Part shown: piece by piece, positions 7,561-15,484 of the stretch
Numbering within the stretch: position 1 is the first letter of the stretch
How the letters are laid out: the number at the start of each line of letters is the position of its first letter
Assembly (NCBI GenBank): GCA_030041455.1
Contig: JASHNV010000086.1
Span: forward strand, 1 to 34,611
Direction: 5' to 3'
Length of the DNA: 34,611 nucleotides
Source of the DNA: Spirochaetia bacterium
Lineage (GTDB): Bacteria; Spirochaetota; Spirochaetia; DAHUYW01
Program-made: the position numbers and the translations under genes
Notes under the pieces: generated by a model
What the model was told of the DNA's origin: nothing
Databases searched by the model: none
Seen by the model: only the letters and a program-made list of their open reading frames with translations

Positions 7561-8285
7561 ACCTGATCCTCTTCGAGCCCGGGGAGATCGACGGGACGTT
7601 GGCCGCCGGGGATCCGCGCGCCCGGCACCTCGTCGAGGTCCTGAAGCTCGCTCCCGGCGAGGAGTTCGACGCGGGCGTCGTCAACGGCCCGCGGGGGCGG
7701 GCCTGGATTCGCGAGACCGACGGAGCCGGGATGCGCTTCGGCCACCGCTTCTCCCTGGAGGCGCGGCCGGCGCCCCCGGTCGCGCTCGTCGTCGGCCTCT
7801 CCCGGCCGCAGACGATGCGCCGGGTCCTCCGCGACTGCACCTCACTCGGCGTCCGGGAAATGCTCTTCGCGCCGACGGAAACCGGCGAGGCATCCTACGC
7901 CTCGAGCGGCCTCTGGGAACGCGGCGAGTACCGGCGCCACCTCCTCGACGGCGCCCAGCAGGCCGCGACCACCTCCATCCCCGAGGTGCGCCTGTTCCCC
8001 TCCCTTCGCCTCTGTCTCGACGCGCTTCCCGCTTCGAGCGCGCGCCTCGCGCTCGACAACGTCGAGGCCTCGATCGCGCTCGCCTCGTTCGACCTTCTGG
8101 GCCCGTCGTCGGCTCTCGTCTTCCTCGCGGTCGGCTCCGAGCGGGGGTGGACCCCCTCGGAGCGCGAGCTCCTTCGATCGCGCGCTTTCACGCTCGCGCG
8201 CCTCGGATCGAGGATCCTCCGAACCGAGTCGGCCTGCCTCTCGGCGCTGACCCTCGTTCTCGCCCGGCTCGGCTGTCTCGAGTAG
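7557..8285 (+). CDS. rsmE: 16S rRNA (uracil-1498-N3)-methyltransferase RsmE
   Basis: RsmE methylates N3 of U1498 in 16S rRNA and belongs to the SPOUT (knotted) methyltransferases. The 242-residue product has the PUA-like N-terminal half (HLVEVLKLAPGEEFDAG) and the diagnostic C-terminal knot: VFLAVGSERGWTPSERELL followed by LGSRILRTESACLSALTLVLA, which forms the SAM-binding loop. Length is normal. It starts inside the last codons of yitT (ATGA) and ends 12 bases from the stop of the convergent mnmE. It is one of four RNA-modification genes within 6 kb (rsmG, mnmG, rsmE, mnmE). Confidence 0.95.
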   Translation: MNLILFEPGEIDGTLAAGDPRARHLVEVLKLAPGEEFDAGVVNGPRGRAWIRETDGAGMRFGHRFSLEARPAPPVALVVGLSRPQTMRRVLRDCTSLGVREMLFAPTETGEASYASSGLWERGEYRRHLLDGAQQAATTSIPEVRLFPSLRLCLDALPASSARLALDNVEASIALASFDLLGPSSALVFLAVGSERGWTPSERELLRSRAFTLARLGSRILRTESACLSALTLVLARLGCLE

Positions 8286-8286
8286 G

Positions 8287-8304
8287 AGGCCTTCGGCCTA
8301 CTTT
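8287..8304. terminator. Weak hairpin between convergent rsmE and mnmE stops
   Basis: AGGCC, loop TTC, GGCCT (8287-8299), then ACTTT on the plus strand. The stem is short and the T-run poor, so any terminator here is weak; it lies across the mnmE stop. Confidence 0.3.
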
Positions 8305-9662
8305 CCCACGCAGAAGCTTGAGAACATGGAGTTCAGAATGTCGGCGGTGGTGACCTCGCCGGTGATCTCTCCGAGGGCGTCGAGCGCCTCGCGCACGTCG
8401 AGCGCCACCGCGTCCAAGGGCATGCCGATCGCGATGCCGCTCTCGACGTTGCCGAGCGCCTCGACGCACCGCTCGATGAGGTCGTGCTGGCGGGCCGAGT
8501 CGATCACCGCGTCCGCCGACGGCGAGACCTCCCGGCCCGCGACGCGCCGCTTGATCTCCGAGGCAAGCTCAGGCGCCCCGCTCGCGTCGAGCGCGCTCAG
8601 CGGAAGGAAGCCCGAAGGCGCGGGAGCGCTTGAGGCGTCGACCTTGTTCCATACCCTCACGCAGCGCTCCTCGTCGCGGGAGGCGAGAAACTCGACGTCC
8701 TCGGCGGTCATCCCCAGGGTCGCGTCGACGAGGTAGACGACGAGGTCGCAGCTCTCGATGACGCGCTCGCTTCGGCGGATGCCCTCCGCCTCGACCGCGT
8801 CGCCGGGGCTCCTGAGACCCGCGGTGTCGTAGAGCCCGACCGGAATCCCCTCGATCGTGATCCACGCCTCGATGTAGTCCCGCGTGGTTCCGTGGATCTC
8901 GGAGACGATCGACCGCTCCTCGCGCGCGAGGAGATTGAAGAGCGAGGACTTGCCCGCGTTGGTCCGCCCGCACAGGGCGACCCGCACCCCCTCCTGGTAG
9001 ATCCGTCCGGTGCGGTAGGTCGCCTGGAGGCCGCGGAGATCGCTTCGGATCGCGGCGAGCTCCGGGAGCACCGCCTCGATCTCGCCTTCCACCTCGTCCT
9101 CCGGGTAGTCGAGCCGGACCTCGATCGCGGCCATGAGGCGCGCGATGCGCTCCTTCGCCGCGCCGATGCGCTTCTCGATCGCCCCCGAGAGGCGGTGGAG
9201 GGCCATGGCATGCGCCTCCTTCGACTTCGAGCGGACGATCTCTTGAACGGCCTCGGCGCGGGTGAGGTCCATCTTCCTGTTGAGAAAGGCGCGGAGCGTG
9301 AACTCCCCGGGGCCGGCGTCGCGAAAGCCGCGCCCTTTGAGAGCCGCGAGGATCGCCTGGATTCCCGGCGGGCTCCCGTGGCAGAAGATCTCCACGCACT
9401 CCTGCCCGGTGTAGCTCCGCGGGGCGCGGTAGACGGCGAGCACGACCTGGTCGAGCGGCGCGCCCTCCGCGCCGTCGAGGAGCTCGCCGAGAACCATCGC
9501 GTTCCCCGGGGAGCGCCGCACCGACTCGGGAGCCGAGAAGATGCCCGCGACGCGGTCGATCGACCCCTCGCCCGACGTGCGAATGACGGCGAGCGCGCTC
9601 TCGCCCCAGGGGGTCGCGAGGGCGACGATGGGCTCGTCGGGGTTGTACGCCAGATCCTTCAT
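8298..9662 (-). CDS. mnmE: tRNA modification GTPase MnmE (TrmE)
   Basis: MnmE is the K-loop GTPase that acts with MnmG on C5 of wobble uridine 34. The 454-residue product has the formyl-folate-binding N-terminal domain (about 1-120), a helical domain with an inserted G domain, and the C-terminal CVGK (451-454) whose Cys is part of the active site. The G domain shows GRTNAGKS (232-239), the HGTTRD switch region (257-262), DTAG (279-282) and NKVD (339-342). Start ATG at 9662 gives the family-typical length. The -10 box ends six bases before this ATG and no ribosome-binding site is present, so the message is predicted to be leaderless. The upstream promoter region is shared with the divergent coiled-coil gene. 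Confidence 0.97.
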   Translation of the reverse strand: MKDLAYNPDEPIVALATPWGESALAVIRTSGEGSIDRVAGIFSAPESVRRSPGNAMVLGELLDGAEGAPLDQVVLAVYRAPRSYTGQECVEIFCHGSPPGIQAILAALKGRGFRDAGPGEFTLRAFLNRKMDLTRAEAVQEIVRSKSKEAHAMALHRLSGAIEKRIGAAKERIARLMAAIEVRLDYPEDEVEGEIEAVLPELAAIRSDLRGLQATYRTGRIYQEGVRVALCGRTNAGKSSLFNLLAREERSIVSEIHGTTRDYIEAWITIEGIPVGLYDTAGLRSPGDAVEAEGIRRSERVIESCDLVVYLVDATLGMTAEDVEFLASRDEERCVRVWNKVDASSAPAPSGFLPLSALDASGAPELASEIKRRVAGREVSPSADAVIDSARQHDLIERCVEALGNVESGIAIGMPLDAVALDVREALDALGEITGEVTTADILNSMFSSFCVGK

Positions 9663-9668
9663 GGATCG

Positions 9669-9697
9669 AACATAGCGGGAAAGACCTCGCTTTTCAA
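9669..9697 (-). promoter_or_regulatory. Sigma-70-type promoter of mnmE, predicted leaderless
   Basis: On the minus strand TTGAAA (9692-9697), a 17-base spacer, TATGTT (9669-9674), then six bases to the ATG. With normal spacing the first transcribed base is the A of the start codon. Confidence 0.72.
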
Positions 9698-9719
9698 TAC
9701 GGCCCGTTCGGCATATACT
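9691..9719 (+). promoter_or_regulatory. Sigma-70-type promoter of the coiled-coil/GDPD pair
   Basis: TTTTCA (9691-9696), a 17-base spacer, TATACT (9714-9719). The -35 lies on the same bases as the -35 of mnmE on the other strand. The leader carries AAGGAGG and a better-placed AGAGG seven bases before the ATG. Confidence 0.6.
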
Positions 9720-9742
9720 CGAAGGAGGAAAGAGGCGTCCGG

Positions 9743-10186
9743 ATGTCCGACGACTACAATATCATGGGGCTCGATCCGGAGGGCGCGCGCGAGTACGTCG
9801 TCGCGGTCATGACCACCCTCAAGGCCGCCACGGCGAAGCGCCTCCAGCTGGAAAAGGATCTCGAGCTCTGGGAGAGCCGGGTGAAGCTCGCCGCCGAGAA
9901 GGGCCGAGCCGACCTCGCCGAGGCCGCCGAGGCCCGCGCGGGCGAGCTCCGAGGAAAGATCGCGCAGCTCGACACCGAGCGAAAGGGCTACCAAGAGGGA
10001 ATCGCCGAGATGATGGCGCAGCTGAAGCAGCTTCGGACTCGGCAGGCGGCAAGCGTCGACGCCGACCTCCTGTTGGCGCAGATGCAGATGCTCGTCGGGG
10101 AGACGGCTGAGACCGACCAGCGCTTCCGCGAGGCGCAGGCGCAGTGGGCGCTCGACGAGCTGAAAAAGAAGATGGGCGGCGAATGA
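9743..10186 (+). CDS. Small coiled-coil protein of unknown function
   Basis: The 147-residue product is mostly charged helix. Residues about 20-75 and 85-145 have a heptad-like spacing of Leu/Ala/Met with many Glu, Lys and Arg (LQLEKDLELWESRVKLAAEK, GELRGKIAQLDTERKGYQEG, AQWALDELKKKMGGE), so a long antiparallel or dimeric coiled coil is likely. It has no signal peptide and no membrane helix, so it should be cytoplasmic. The pattern recalls PspA-like or structural coiled-coil proteins, but I see no family signature and assign no function. It has its own promoter and ribosome-binding site. Its TGA overlaps the ATG of the phosphodiesterase gene (ATGA), so the two are probably cotranslated. Confidence 0.85.
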   Translation: MSDDYNIMGLDPEGAREYVVAVMTTLKAATAKRLQLEKDLELWESRVKLAAEKGRADLAEAAEARAGELRGKIAQLDTERKGYQEGIAEMMAQLKQLRTRQAASVDADLLLAQMQMLVGETAETDQRFREAQAQWALDELKKKMGGE

Positions 10187-10971
10187 GGAGCGCGCGCCTC
10201 GAAGCGTTTCTCGAGGCGCGCGCTCCGCTCCTGTTCGCCCACCGGGGCTACTCCCGCCGGGCGCCCGAAAATACCCTCGCGGCGTTCAGGGAGGCGCGCT
10301 CCGCCGGAGTCCCGGGCGTGGAGCTCGACGTTCAGCGGTGCCGCTCGGGGGAGCTTGTCGTCGTCCACGACTTCGATCTCGCGCGGGTTACCGGCGTGCG
10401 CCGCGCGGTCGCCGACGCGGACTACGCCGACATCCGGACGCTCGACGCGGGCTCTTGGTTCGCGCCGCGGTTTTCCCGGGAGCGGATTCCCCGCCTCGGC
10501 GCCGTCTTCGACGAGCTCGCCGACTCGGTCTACTACGACGTCGAGATCAAGGCTCGGGGCCGGGACTGCCGGGCGATCGCGCGCGGCGTCGTCGACGAGA
10601 TCGTCGGGCACGGGCTCACGCGGCGGGCGCTCGTCTCCTCGTTCAATCCCTTCGCGATCCTTGCGGCGAAGCGCATCGCCCCCGAGATCCCGACCGCGAT
10701 CATCTACTCAGGCGACCGGGACCTGCCCTACTTCGCGCGCCACGGCGAGGCGCGTTTCCTCGGCCGCTGGTCGGCGGTCAAACCGAGCCGGAGAAAGGTC
10801 ACGCGGATCGGCGTGTTCGTCAACCGGCGCATGCTCGGCTACCCGGTCATCGCGTGGACCGTCGACGACGTCGCGCTCGCCCGCGAGCTCCTCGATCGGG
10901 GCGCCTCGGGCCTCGTCTCGAACGATCCCGCCCCGATCCTCCGCCTTCCGCAGTTCGCTCGGGCGCGGTGA
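10183..10971 (+). CDS. Glycerophosphodiester phosphodiesterase (GDPD family)
   Basis: GDPD enzymes hydrolyse glycerophosphodiesters to glycerol-3-phosphate and an alcohol, using a divalent metal. The 262-residue product shows the expected residues: FAHRGYSRRAPENTLAAF with the HRG at 20-22 and the APENT motif, GVELDVQ with Glu47 and Asp49, VVHDFDL with His62, then YYDVEIKA, VSSFNPFAI and the C-terminal WTVDD and GLVSNDP. There is no signal peptide, so it should act in the cytoplasm on phospholipid breakdown products. The frame is open 13 codons further upstream, but the ATG at 10183, overlapping the previous stop as ATGA, matches the family N-terminus. Confidence 0.94.
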   Translation: MRSARLEAFLEARAPLLFAHRGYSRRAPENTLAAFREARSAGVPGVELDVQRCRSGELVVVHDFDLARVTGVRRAVADADYADIRTLDAGSWFAPRFSRERIPRLGAVFDELADSVYYDVEIKARGRDCRAIARGVVDEIVGHGLTRRALVSSFNPFAILAAKRIAPEIPTAIIYSGDRDLPYFARHGEARFLGRWSAVKPSRRKVTRIGVFVNRRMLGYPVIAWTVDDVALARELLDRGASGLVSNDPAPILRLPQFARAR

Positions 10972-10999
10972 GCTCACGAGCCTCGCGCCCGACGCGTGA

Positions 11000-12262
11000 T
11001 CACCAATCGAGCGTCAGGCCGAGCCCGCCTTCGAGGCCGCCGTAGCCCAAGCCTCCCCCGATCGGGAACCACTGCGTGTAGCCGAAGTCGAGCTGGACGC
11101 GCGCCGCGCGCGTGACGAGGTAGCCCACGGAGAGCTGCCAGAATCCGCCGTAGGTGGAAGCGGCGGGGGATTGTCCCGCGGAGACCGGGAGGAGCTCGTT
11201 CAGCCCTAGAGCGGCGAGGGGCACGATGTCGAAGCGCCAAAAGCGCCAGTTGAGCTCGCCTCCGAGGAAGACGTCGACCGGCGCCCCGCCGCCGGGGGCG
11301 TAGTTGAACGGATACTCGAAGCCGATCACGGGCCGGAAATCGTAGAGGCCGCGCGTCCACGTGAGGAGCGTGCCCGCCGTAACGATGACCGGCTCGCTCG
11401 AGCCGCCTGCAAGCTGCGTGTTGTTGAAGGTCGCGTGGACGTAGAACGTCGTCTCGAGGCCGAGGCGCGGAATCGGCTGGACCTGGTCGCCGATTCGCGG
11501 CGCGCCGTCCGAATAGATGATGTGCGCGTAGGAGTAGTCCTTTCGGACCTCATCGACCTCGACGAGGCCGCCTTCGGGAGCGGAGCCCGGCCTCGCCGCG
11601 GAGAGCGCGTAGAGGTCGCCGACGTGAACCCCCATGTTTCTTCCGAATTGAAGGAGCACCGTCGTCGCGTCGACGACGACGATGCCGGTCTTCACTTGGA
11701 AATCCGGAAGCTCCCGCAGCCTGAAGGCGAGCTGCCGCGGAATCTGGCGGGCCGCCGCGCCGATCGCCTCCACGTCCGTCGCGCCCCGGCCGAGGGTGCG
11801 GATCTTCAGCGCGACGAGGGGGCTTCCCTCCTCGATGACGGAGAACGTCGTCTCAAGCTGCGCCGTGTAGGCCGACGCCTCCGAGAAATCGAGGGAGTAG
11901 TCGGTGAGAACGGGGACGATGACCGCGCGCGAGGCGGCGAGAAGGCCGAGGTCCTCGTCGCTCAAAGGAACCGCGCTCGGCCGGACCGACGGGGCGACGG
12001 CTCCCTTCGAGCTCCTCATCTCGCCTAGGCGCCTCTGAAGGCCGGCCACGTCGCTTTCGTCGAGCGCGTGGCCTATCCCGACGACGCCGAGACGCGTCGA
12101 GCCCGCGATGACGTCCTGGATGCGCTCGTTCACGCCGGCGAGCGGATCTCCGGGGAGCCTCCATCCGTTGTCGCCGAGGCGAAGCACCGCGACGTTCAGG
12201 CCGCTCGCGAGGGGCGCGAGCGCGGGGAGGAGAAGGGCGCAGATCAGGAGCGCTCTGCGCAT
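11000..12262 (-). CDS. Exported protein with probable outer-membrane beta-barrel end
   Basis: The 420-residue product begins with a cleavable signal peptide (MRRALLICALLLPALAPLASG). Residues about 25-250 are soluble, with FSEASAYTAQLETTFSVIEEGSPLVALKIRTLGRG-type strands. From about residue 270 the chain alternates polar and aromatic residues (LETTFYVHATFNNTQ, LGGELNWRFWRFDIVPLAAL, FWQLSVGYLV, VQLDFGYTQWFPI) and ends LGLTLDW, as outer-membrane barrels do when they finish on an aromatic residue. I do not recognise the family. The gene lies 67 bases after the LamG-like lipoprotein gene on the same strand, and the two probably form an envelope operon. A GAGG stands close before the ATG. Confidence 0.85.
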   Translation of the reverse strand: MRRALLICALLLPALAPLASGLNVAVLRLGDNGWRLPGDPLAGVNERIQDVIAGSTRLGVVGIGHALDESDVAGLQRRLGEMRSSKGAVAPSVRPSAVPLSDEDLGLLAASRAVIVPVLTDYSLDFSEASAYTAQLETTFSVIEEGSPLVALKIRTLGRGATDVEAIGAAARQIPRQLAFRLRELPDFQVKTGIVVVDATTVLLQFGRNMGVHVGDLYALSAARPGSAPEGGLVEVDEVRKDYSYAHIIYSDGAPRIGDQVQPIPRLGLETTFYVHATFNNTQLAGGSSEPVIVTAGTLLTWTRGLYDFRPVIGFEYPFNYAPGGGAPVDVFLGGELNWRFWRFDIVPLAALGLNELLPVSAGQSPAASTYGGFWQLSVGYLVTRAARVQLDFGYTQWFPIGGGLGYGGLEGGLGLTLDW

Positions 12263-12329
12263 TCGCGCCTCGCCTGAAGACCGCGCTCGGCGCGGAGATC
12301 GCCGCTCATGTTCCTCAGACGCGCTTCGA

Positions 12330-14186
12330 TCAGGAGGCCGCGGACGCCGTGTCGACGCCGGCGCTCGTGATGCGGACCTTGTCCTTGAAGACGAGGAAGC
12401 TCCGAACGTCGAATTGGGCGGCGCCGGTGTTGACGACCCGTATGCCGATCGGAGAGAGATCCCCCTGGAAGGACTTCGAAGCGCTCCCCTGCGTGATCGT
12501 GAGCTCGCCGCCCGAGCTCGACAGCCGTATCGAGAACGGCTGGCTCGCGTCGAACGAGCCGCCGAAATCGATCGTGTCGATGTCGCTGCCGTTCGCCGAG
12601 AATACCACCGCGCCCGACGCTCCGGCGGGCACGAGAGAGAGCGACAGATCGAAGCACAGCTCGTCCTCGCCCACGACCTGCTCGGGGAGCGTCACCGACG
12701 CGCCGGCCGGGAGCGCGAGGCTTCCGCCCTGGAGATCCGAGGCGCTCACGCCGGCGCTGAACTGAAGGTCGGAAGGCAGCTCCATGCCGTCGAAGCCCTC
12801 GGCGTAGACGAACGCCGCGCCGTATTGCTCCGCCATGGCGCTCGCGAAGACGCTCGGATCGATCGCCGCCTGCCCGCTCGCGTCGCGGTAGAAGACGCCG
12901 AACTCCGCGATGAGCCCTGCGAAGCCGTTCGCCCCGGCGATCTCCGAGCCGCCCGAGGCGGACTGAACGCGCGGACTCGCCGAAAGCGAGTCCGCCTCGA
13001 CGAGCTGCCCGTTCGTGAACCAGAGAAGCTCGAGCGACGAGCCTTCGGGAATCACCGAGAGGACCACGGTTTCCATCTGGCCGATCGGAAGCGCGATCCC
13101 GCTCGCCTCGGGAGTTCCCCCGACGGAGGCGAGCAGGAGCCCCTTGTCGTTCGAGGCGATCTGGAATACGGGCGAGCCGGAATCCTGGGTCGCCGTGAAG
13201 AAAACGCGGTTGAACTGATAGGAGTCGAGGCGCAGGCGCATCTCCACGGAGAAGGGAGCGAGGGTTCCCCCGGAAGCGACCGGGAGGGGGAACGAGCTCG
13301 TGCGGAAGCCGGAGTTGCCGTCGAGCTGGTAGCCGAAGAGGCTTCCGTTGACCGCGAGCTGCGGATTGCCGACGGTCGTCACCGTGTCCGCGCCGCCGAG
13401 AGCACCGGAGTCTTGGAGCGTGCCGCCGAAATGGAGAAGGCAGTAGTAGTCGGCCGCGGGCCCGAGCTCGCCGTTCGCGGTCGAAGGCGCCGTATCGGAC
13501 ACGTAGATCTCCGTGTGCATCGAGATCGGCGACGTGAAGTCGAAGGAGCCGCCCGTGGAGGGACCGTAGGGGAAAAGCTCCACGGTAACCGAGTAGACCC
13601 CGGCGGCGCTCGGCGCAGTCCACTGAATCTTGTCGAGCCCGTCTTGGAGATAGCCCGCGTCGAGCGTCTTTCCGCCCATGGTCCAGCGGAGGTAGGGGTT
13701 GGAGCCGTCGGGCACGGCGAGCGTCGCGGAGACGACTCCCGTCCCGCCGGGGCTGATGGTCGGCGGGTAGGAGGCGATCCCCTGCAGCGAGTAGGGTCCG
13801 TTCGCGAAGAAGAACTCCACTGTGCTCTGCGTGATGATCTGGCTGTTTCCGTCGTACAGGGTGAGCTGCATCGTATAGGTGCCGGGGGTCAAGTTCGGCA
13901 GCTGCACCGGCGGCAGCGGGGCCGTGAAGTCGATGCCCTGGATGTCGCCGCTCTGGAGAACCGTGCCGGCGGAGTTCAGAATCTCGACCTTGAGATCCTT
14001 CGGCGTAACGACGCCGGCGTTGTATTTGAGGGTGAGCGGAAATTGGTCGCCCGCGACCGCGATCGTGCCGGGGCTCACGGTGGTGAGGCTCGCCTCGGAG
14101 GTGTGGGCGGACAGAGGCGAGAGCAACCCGCTGTCGCCGCACGAAGCGAGTGATATCGCGGCGATAGCTAACGCGACGAAGAACAT
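12330..14186 (-). CDS. Large lipoprotein with immunoglobulin-like and LamG/concanavalin-like domains
   Basis: From the ATG at 14186 the product is 618 residues, with a lipoprotein signal MFFVALAIAAISLASC (lipidated Cys16). A TTG nine bases upstream (14195) adds Met-Arg-His, giving a positive charge, and has GAGGA six bases before it; it may be the true start. Three regions follow. Residues about 20-215 look like repeated beta-sandwich segments with parallel wording (LTTVSPGTIAVAGDQFPLTLKY, YPPTISPGGTGVVSATLAVP). Residues about 240-450 resemble a LamG/concanavalin-like domain (FSVEMRLRLDSYQFNRVFFT). The tail (about 460-618) is another beta-rich domain. It should be anchored at the envelope and bind a sugar or protein; the ligand is unknown. 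The longer open frame upstream crosses the promoter and is not used. Confidence 0.88.
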   Translation of the reverse strand: MFFVALAIAAISLASCGDSGLLSPLSAHTSEASLTTVSPGTIAVAGDQFPLTLKYNAGVVTPKDLKVEILNSAGTVLQSGDIQGIDFTAPLPPVQLPNLTPGTYTMQLTLYDGNSQIITQSTVEFFFANGPYSLQGIASYPPTISPGGTGVVSATLAVPDGSNPYLRWTMGGKTLDAGYLQDGLDKIQWTAPSAAGVYSVTVELFPYGPSTGGSFDFTSPISMHTEIYVSDTAPSTANGELGPAADYYCLLHFGGTLQDSGALGGADTVTTVGNPQLAVNGSLFGYQLDGNSGFRTSSFPLPVASGGTLAPFSVEMRLRLDSYQFNRVFFTATQDSGSPVFQIASNDKGLLLASVGGTPEASGIALPIGQMETVVLSVIPEGSSLELLWFTNGQLVEADSLSASPRVQSASGGSEIAGANGFAGLIAEFGVFYRDASGQAAIDPSVFASAMAEQYGAAFVYAEGFDGMELPSDLQFSAGVSASDLQGGSLALPAGASVTLPEQVVGEDELCFDLSLSLVPAGASGAVVFSANGSDIDTIDFGGSFDASQPFSIRLSSSGGELTITQGSASKSFQGDLSPIGIRVVNTGAAQFDVRSFLVFKDKVRITSAGVDTASAAS

Positions 14187-14212
14187 GTGCCTCAAAGTCT
14201 GTCCTCGGCAAG

Positions 14213-14240
14213 ATAATACCACACTTTTCCCCCTTATCAA
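14213..14240 (-). promoter_or_regulatory. Strong sigma-70-type promoter of the lipoprotein/outer-membrane pair
   Basis: On the minus strand TTGATA (14235-14240), a 16-base spacer, TATTAT (14213-14218). Each hexamer matches the consensus at five of six bases. Confidence 0.72.
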
Positions 14241-14247
14241 GACGGCG

Positions 14248-14267
14248 AAAAAGGGCAAGAATGCCCT
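14248..14267 (-). terminator. Hairpin plus T-run upstream of the lipoprotein promoter
   Basis: On the minus strand AGGGCA, loop TTCT, TGCCCT forms a 6-base perfect stem followed by four further T. No minus-strand gene precedes it. It could block antisense transcripts from the alr side, or be a stem in the alr leader. Confidence 0.4.
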
Positions 14268-14320
14268 GAGCCTGGGTGCCCCTCCACCAGCGGTACCCCG
14301 GACTCGCGCGGGAATATTCA

Positions 14321-15484
14321 ATGCGGGCCACGAAAGCGATCATTCACCTAGAAAACCTGAGGCACAACATCCGCCTCGTGCGGAAGCACGTCGGGCCCGC
14401 CCCGAAGATCTGCATGGCGGTGAAGGCGGACGCCTACGGACACGGTGTACTTAAAGTTGTACAGACCGCGCTCTCGGAGGGGGTCGACACGCTCGCGGTC
14501 GCGACCGTGGAGGAGGGAGCCGAGCTCCGGGCCTCGGGCATCGGCGCGCCGATCCTCCTCCTGAGCCCGCCCGATCCGGGCGAGGTCGGCGATCTCGTCC
14601 GCGCCGGGCTCGCGCCGGTCGTCGGAGATCTCGAGCTCGCCGGCCTCATCGAGAGCGAGGCGCGAGGCCAGGGACGCCTCGTCTCCGTGCACCTCAAGGT
14701 GGATACCGGAATGGGCCGGATCGGATGCAAGCCAGCCGAGGCGCCCGGGCTCGCCGAGCGCATCGCCTCCTCGACCTCGCTCGCGCTCGGCGGCATCTGC
14801 ACCCATTTCCCGGTGGCCGACCGGCGGAACAGCCGCTTCACGGCCGACCAGACCCTGGCCTTCAGGCGCGTCGTCGAGGAGGTGAGGCGCCGCGGCATCC
14901 AACCCGGCACCGTTCACGCCGCGAACTCGGGCGCCATTCTCGAGTATCCGGAAGCCCGCTTCGACATGGTCCGGCCGGGTATCCTGCTCTACGGCTACTA
15001 CCCCTCGCGCGACCAGGAGCGGACGCTTGCGGTGAGGCCGGTGATGGAGCTCGAGACGCGCATTCTCTTCCTGAAGCGGGTGGACCCCGGAACGGCGATC
15101 TCCTACGGCATGACCTACGTGACGACGCGCTCCACCGTGATCGCCACGATACCGGTCGGCTACGGCGACGGATACCCCCGACTGCTCTCGAGCAAGGCGG
15201 AGGTGGCGATCGGCGGGAAGCGCTTCCCGGTCGCCGGAACCATCTGCATGGACCAGTGCATGGTCGACCTCGGGCCCGACGCCGCGGCGAGACTCTATGA
15301 CCGGGTCGTGCTCTTCGGGCCCGAGCCGCCCGCGCCCACCGCGGAGGATATCGCCGACGCGATCGGGACGATTCCCTACGAGATCACCTGCGGCATCAAC
15401 TGGCGCGTCCCGCGCCTCTACACCGATTCGGGCCCGACCGGAGCCGAGGCTATCCCCGCTCCGCCCATAGCGAGGCAAGATTGA
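14321..15484 (+). CDS. alr: Alanine racemase
   Basis: Alr converts L-alanine to D-alanine for peptidoglycan, using pyridoxal phosphate in the cytoplasm. From the ATG at 14321 the product is 387 residues and begins MRATKAIIHLENLRHNIRLV, the usual start. The PLP lysine is Lys35 in AVKADAYGHG. The second catalytic residue is Tyr262 in AISYGMTYVT. Other signatures are KVDTGMGRIGC, HAANSGAILEYPEARFDMVRPG, IPVGYGDGYPRLLSS and GTICMDQCMVDLG. I see no clear promoter or ribosome-binding site right before the ATG. It is divergent from the lipoprotein gene, and its 3' end overlaps that of pepT by 35 bases on the opposite strand. Confidence 0.97.
   Translation: MRATKAIIHLENLRHNIRLVRKHVGPAPKICMAVKADAYGHGVLKVVQTALSEGVDTLAVATVEEGAELRASGIGAPILLLSPPDPGEVGDLVRAGLAPVVGDLELAGLIESEARGQGRLVSVHLKVDTGMGRIGCKPAEAPGLAERIASSTSLALGGICTHFPVADRRNSRFTADQTLAFRRVVEEVRRRGIQPGTVHAANSGAILEYPEARFDMVRPGILLYGYYPSRDQERTLAVRPVMELETRILFLKRVDPGTAISYGMTYVTTRSTVIATIPVGYGDGYPRLLSSKAEVAIGGKRFPVAGTICMDQCMVDLGPDAAARLYDRVVLFGPEPPAPTAEDIADAIGTIPYEITCGINWRVPRLYTDSGPTGAEAIPAPPIARQD

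Noticed and set aside
12108-14153. Long plus-strand open frame over the LamG-like lipoprotein gene
   Set aside because: Its product is Arg/Glu/Val-rich with no domains; the minus-strand gene has a lipoprotein signal, promoter and coherent beta domains.
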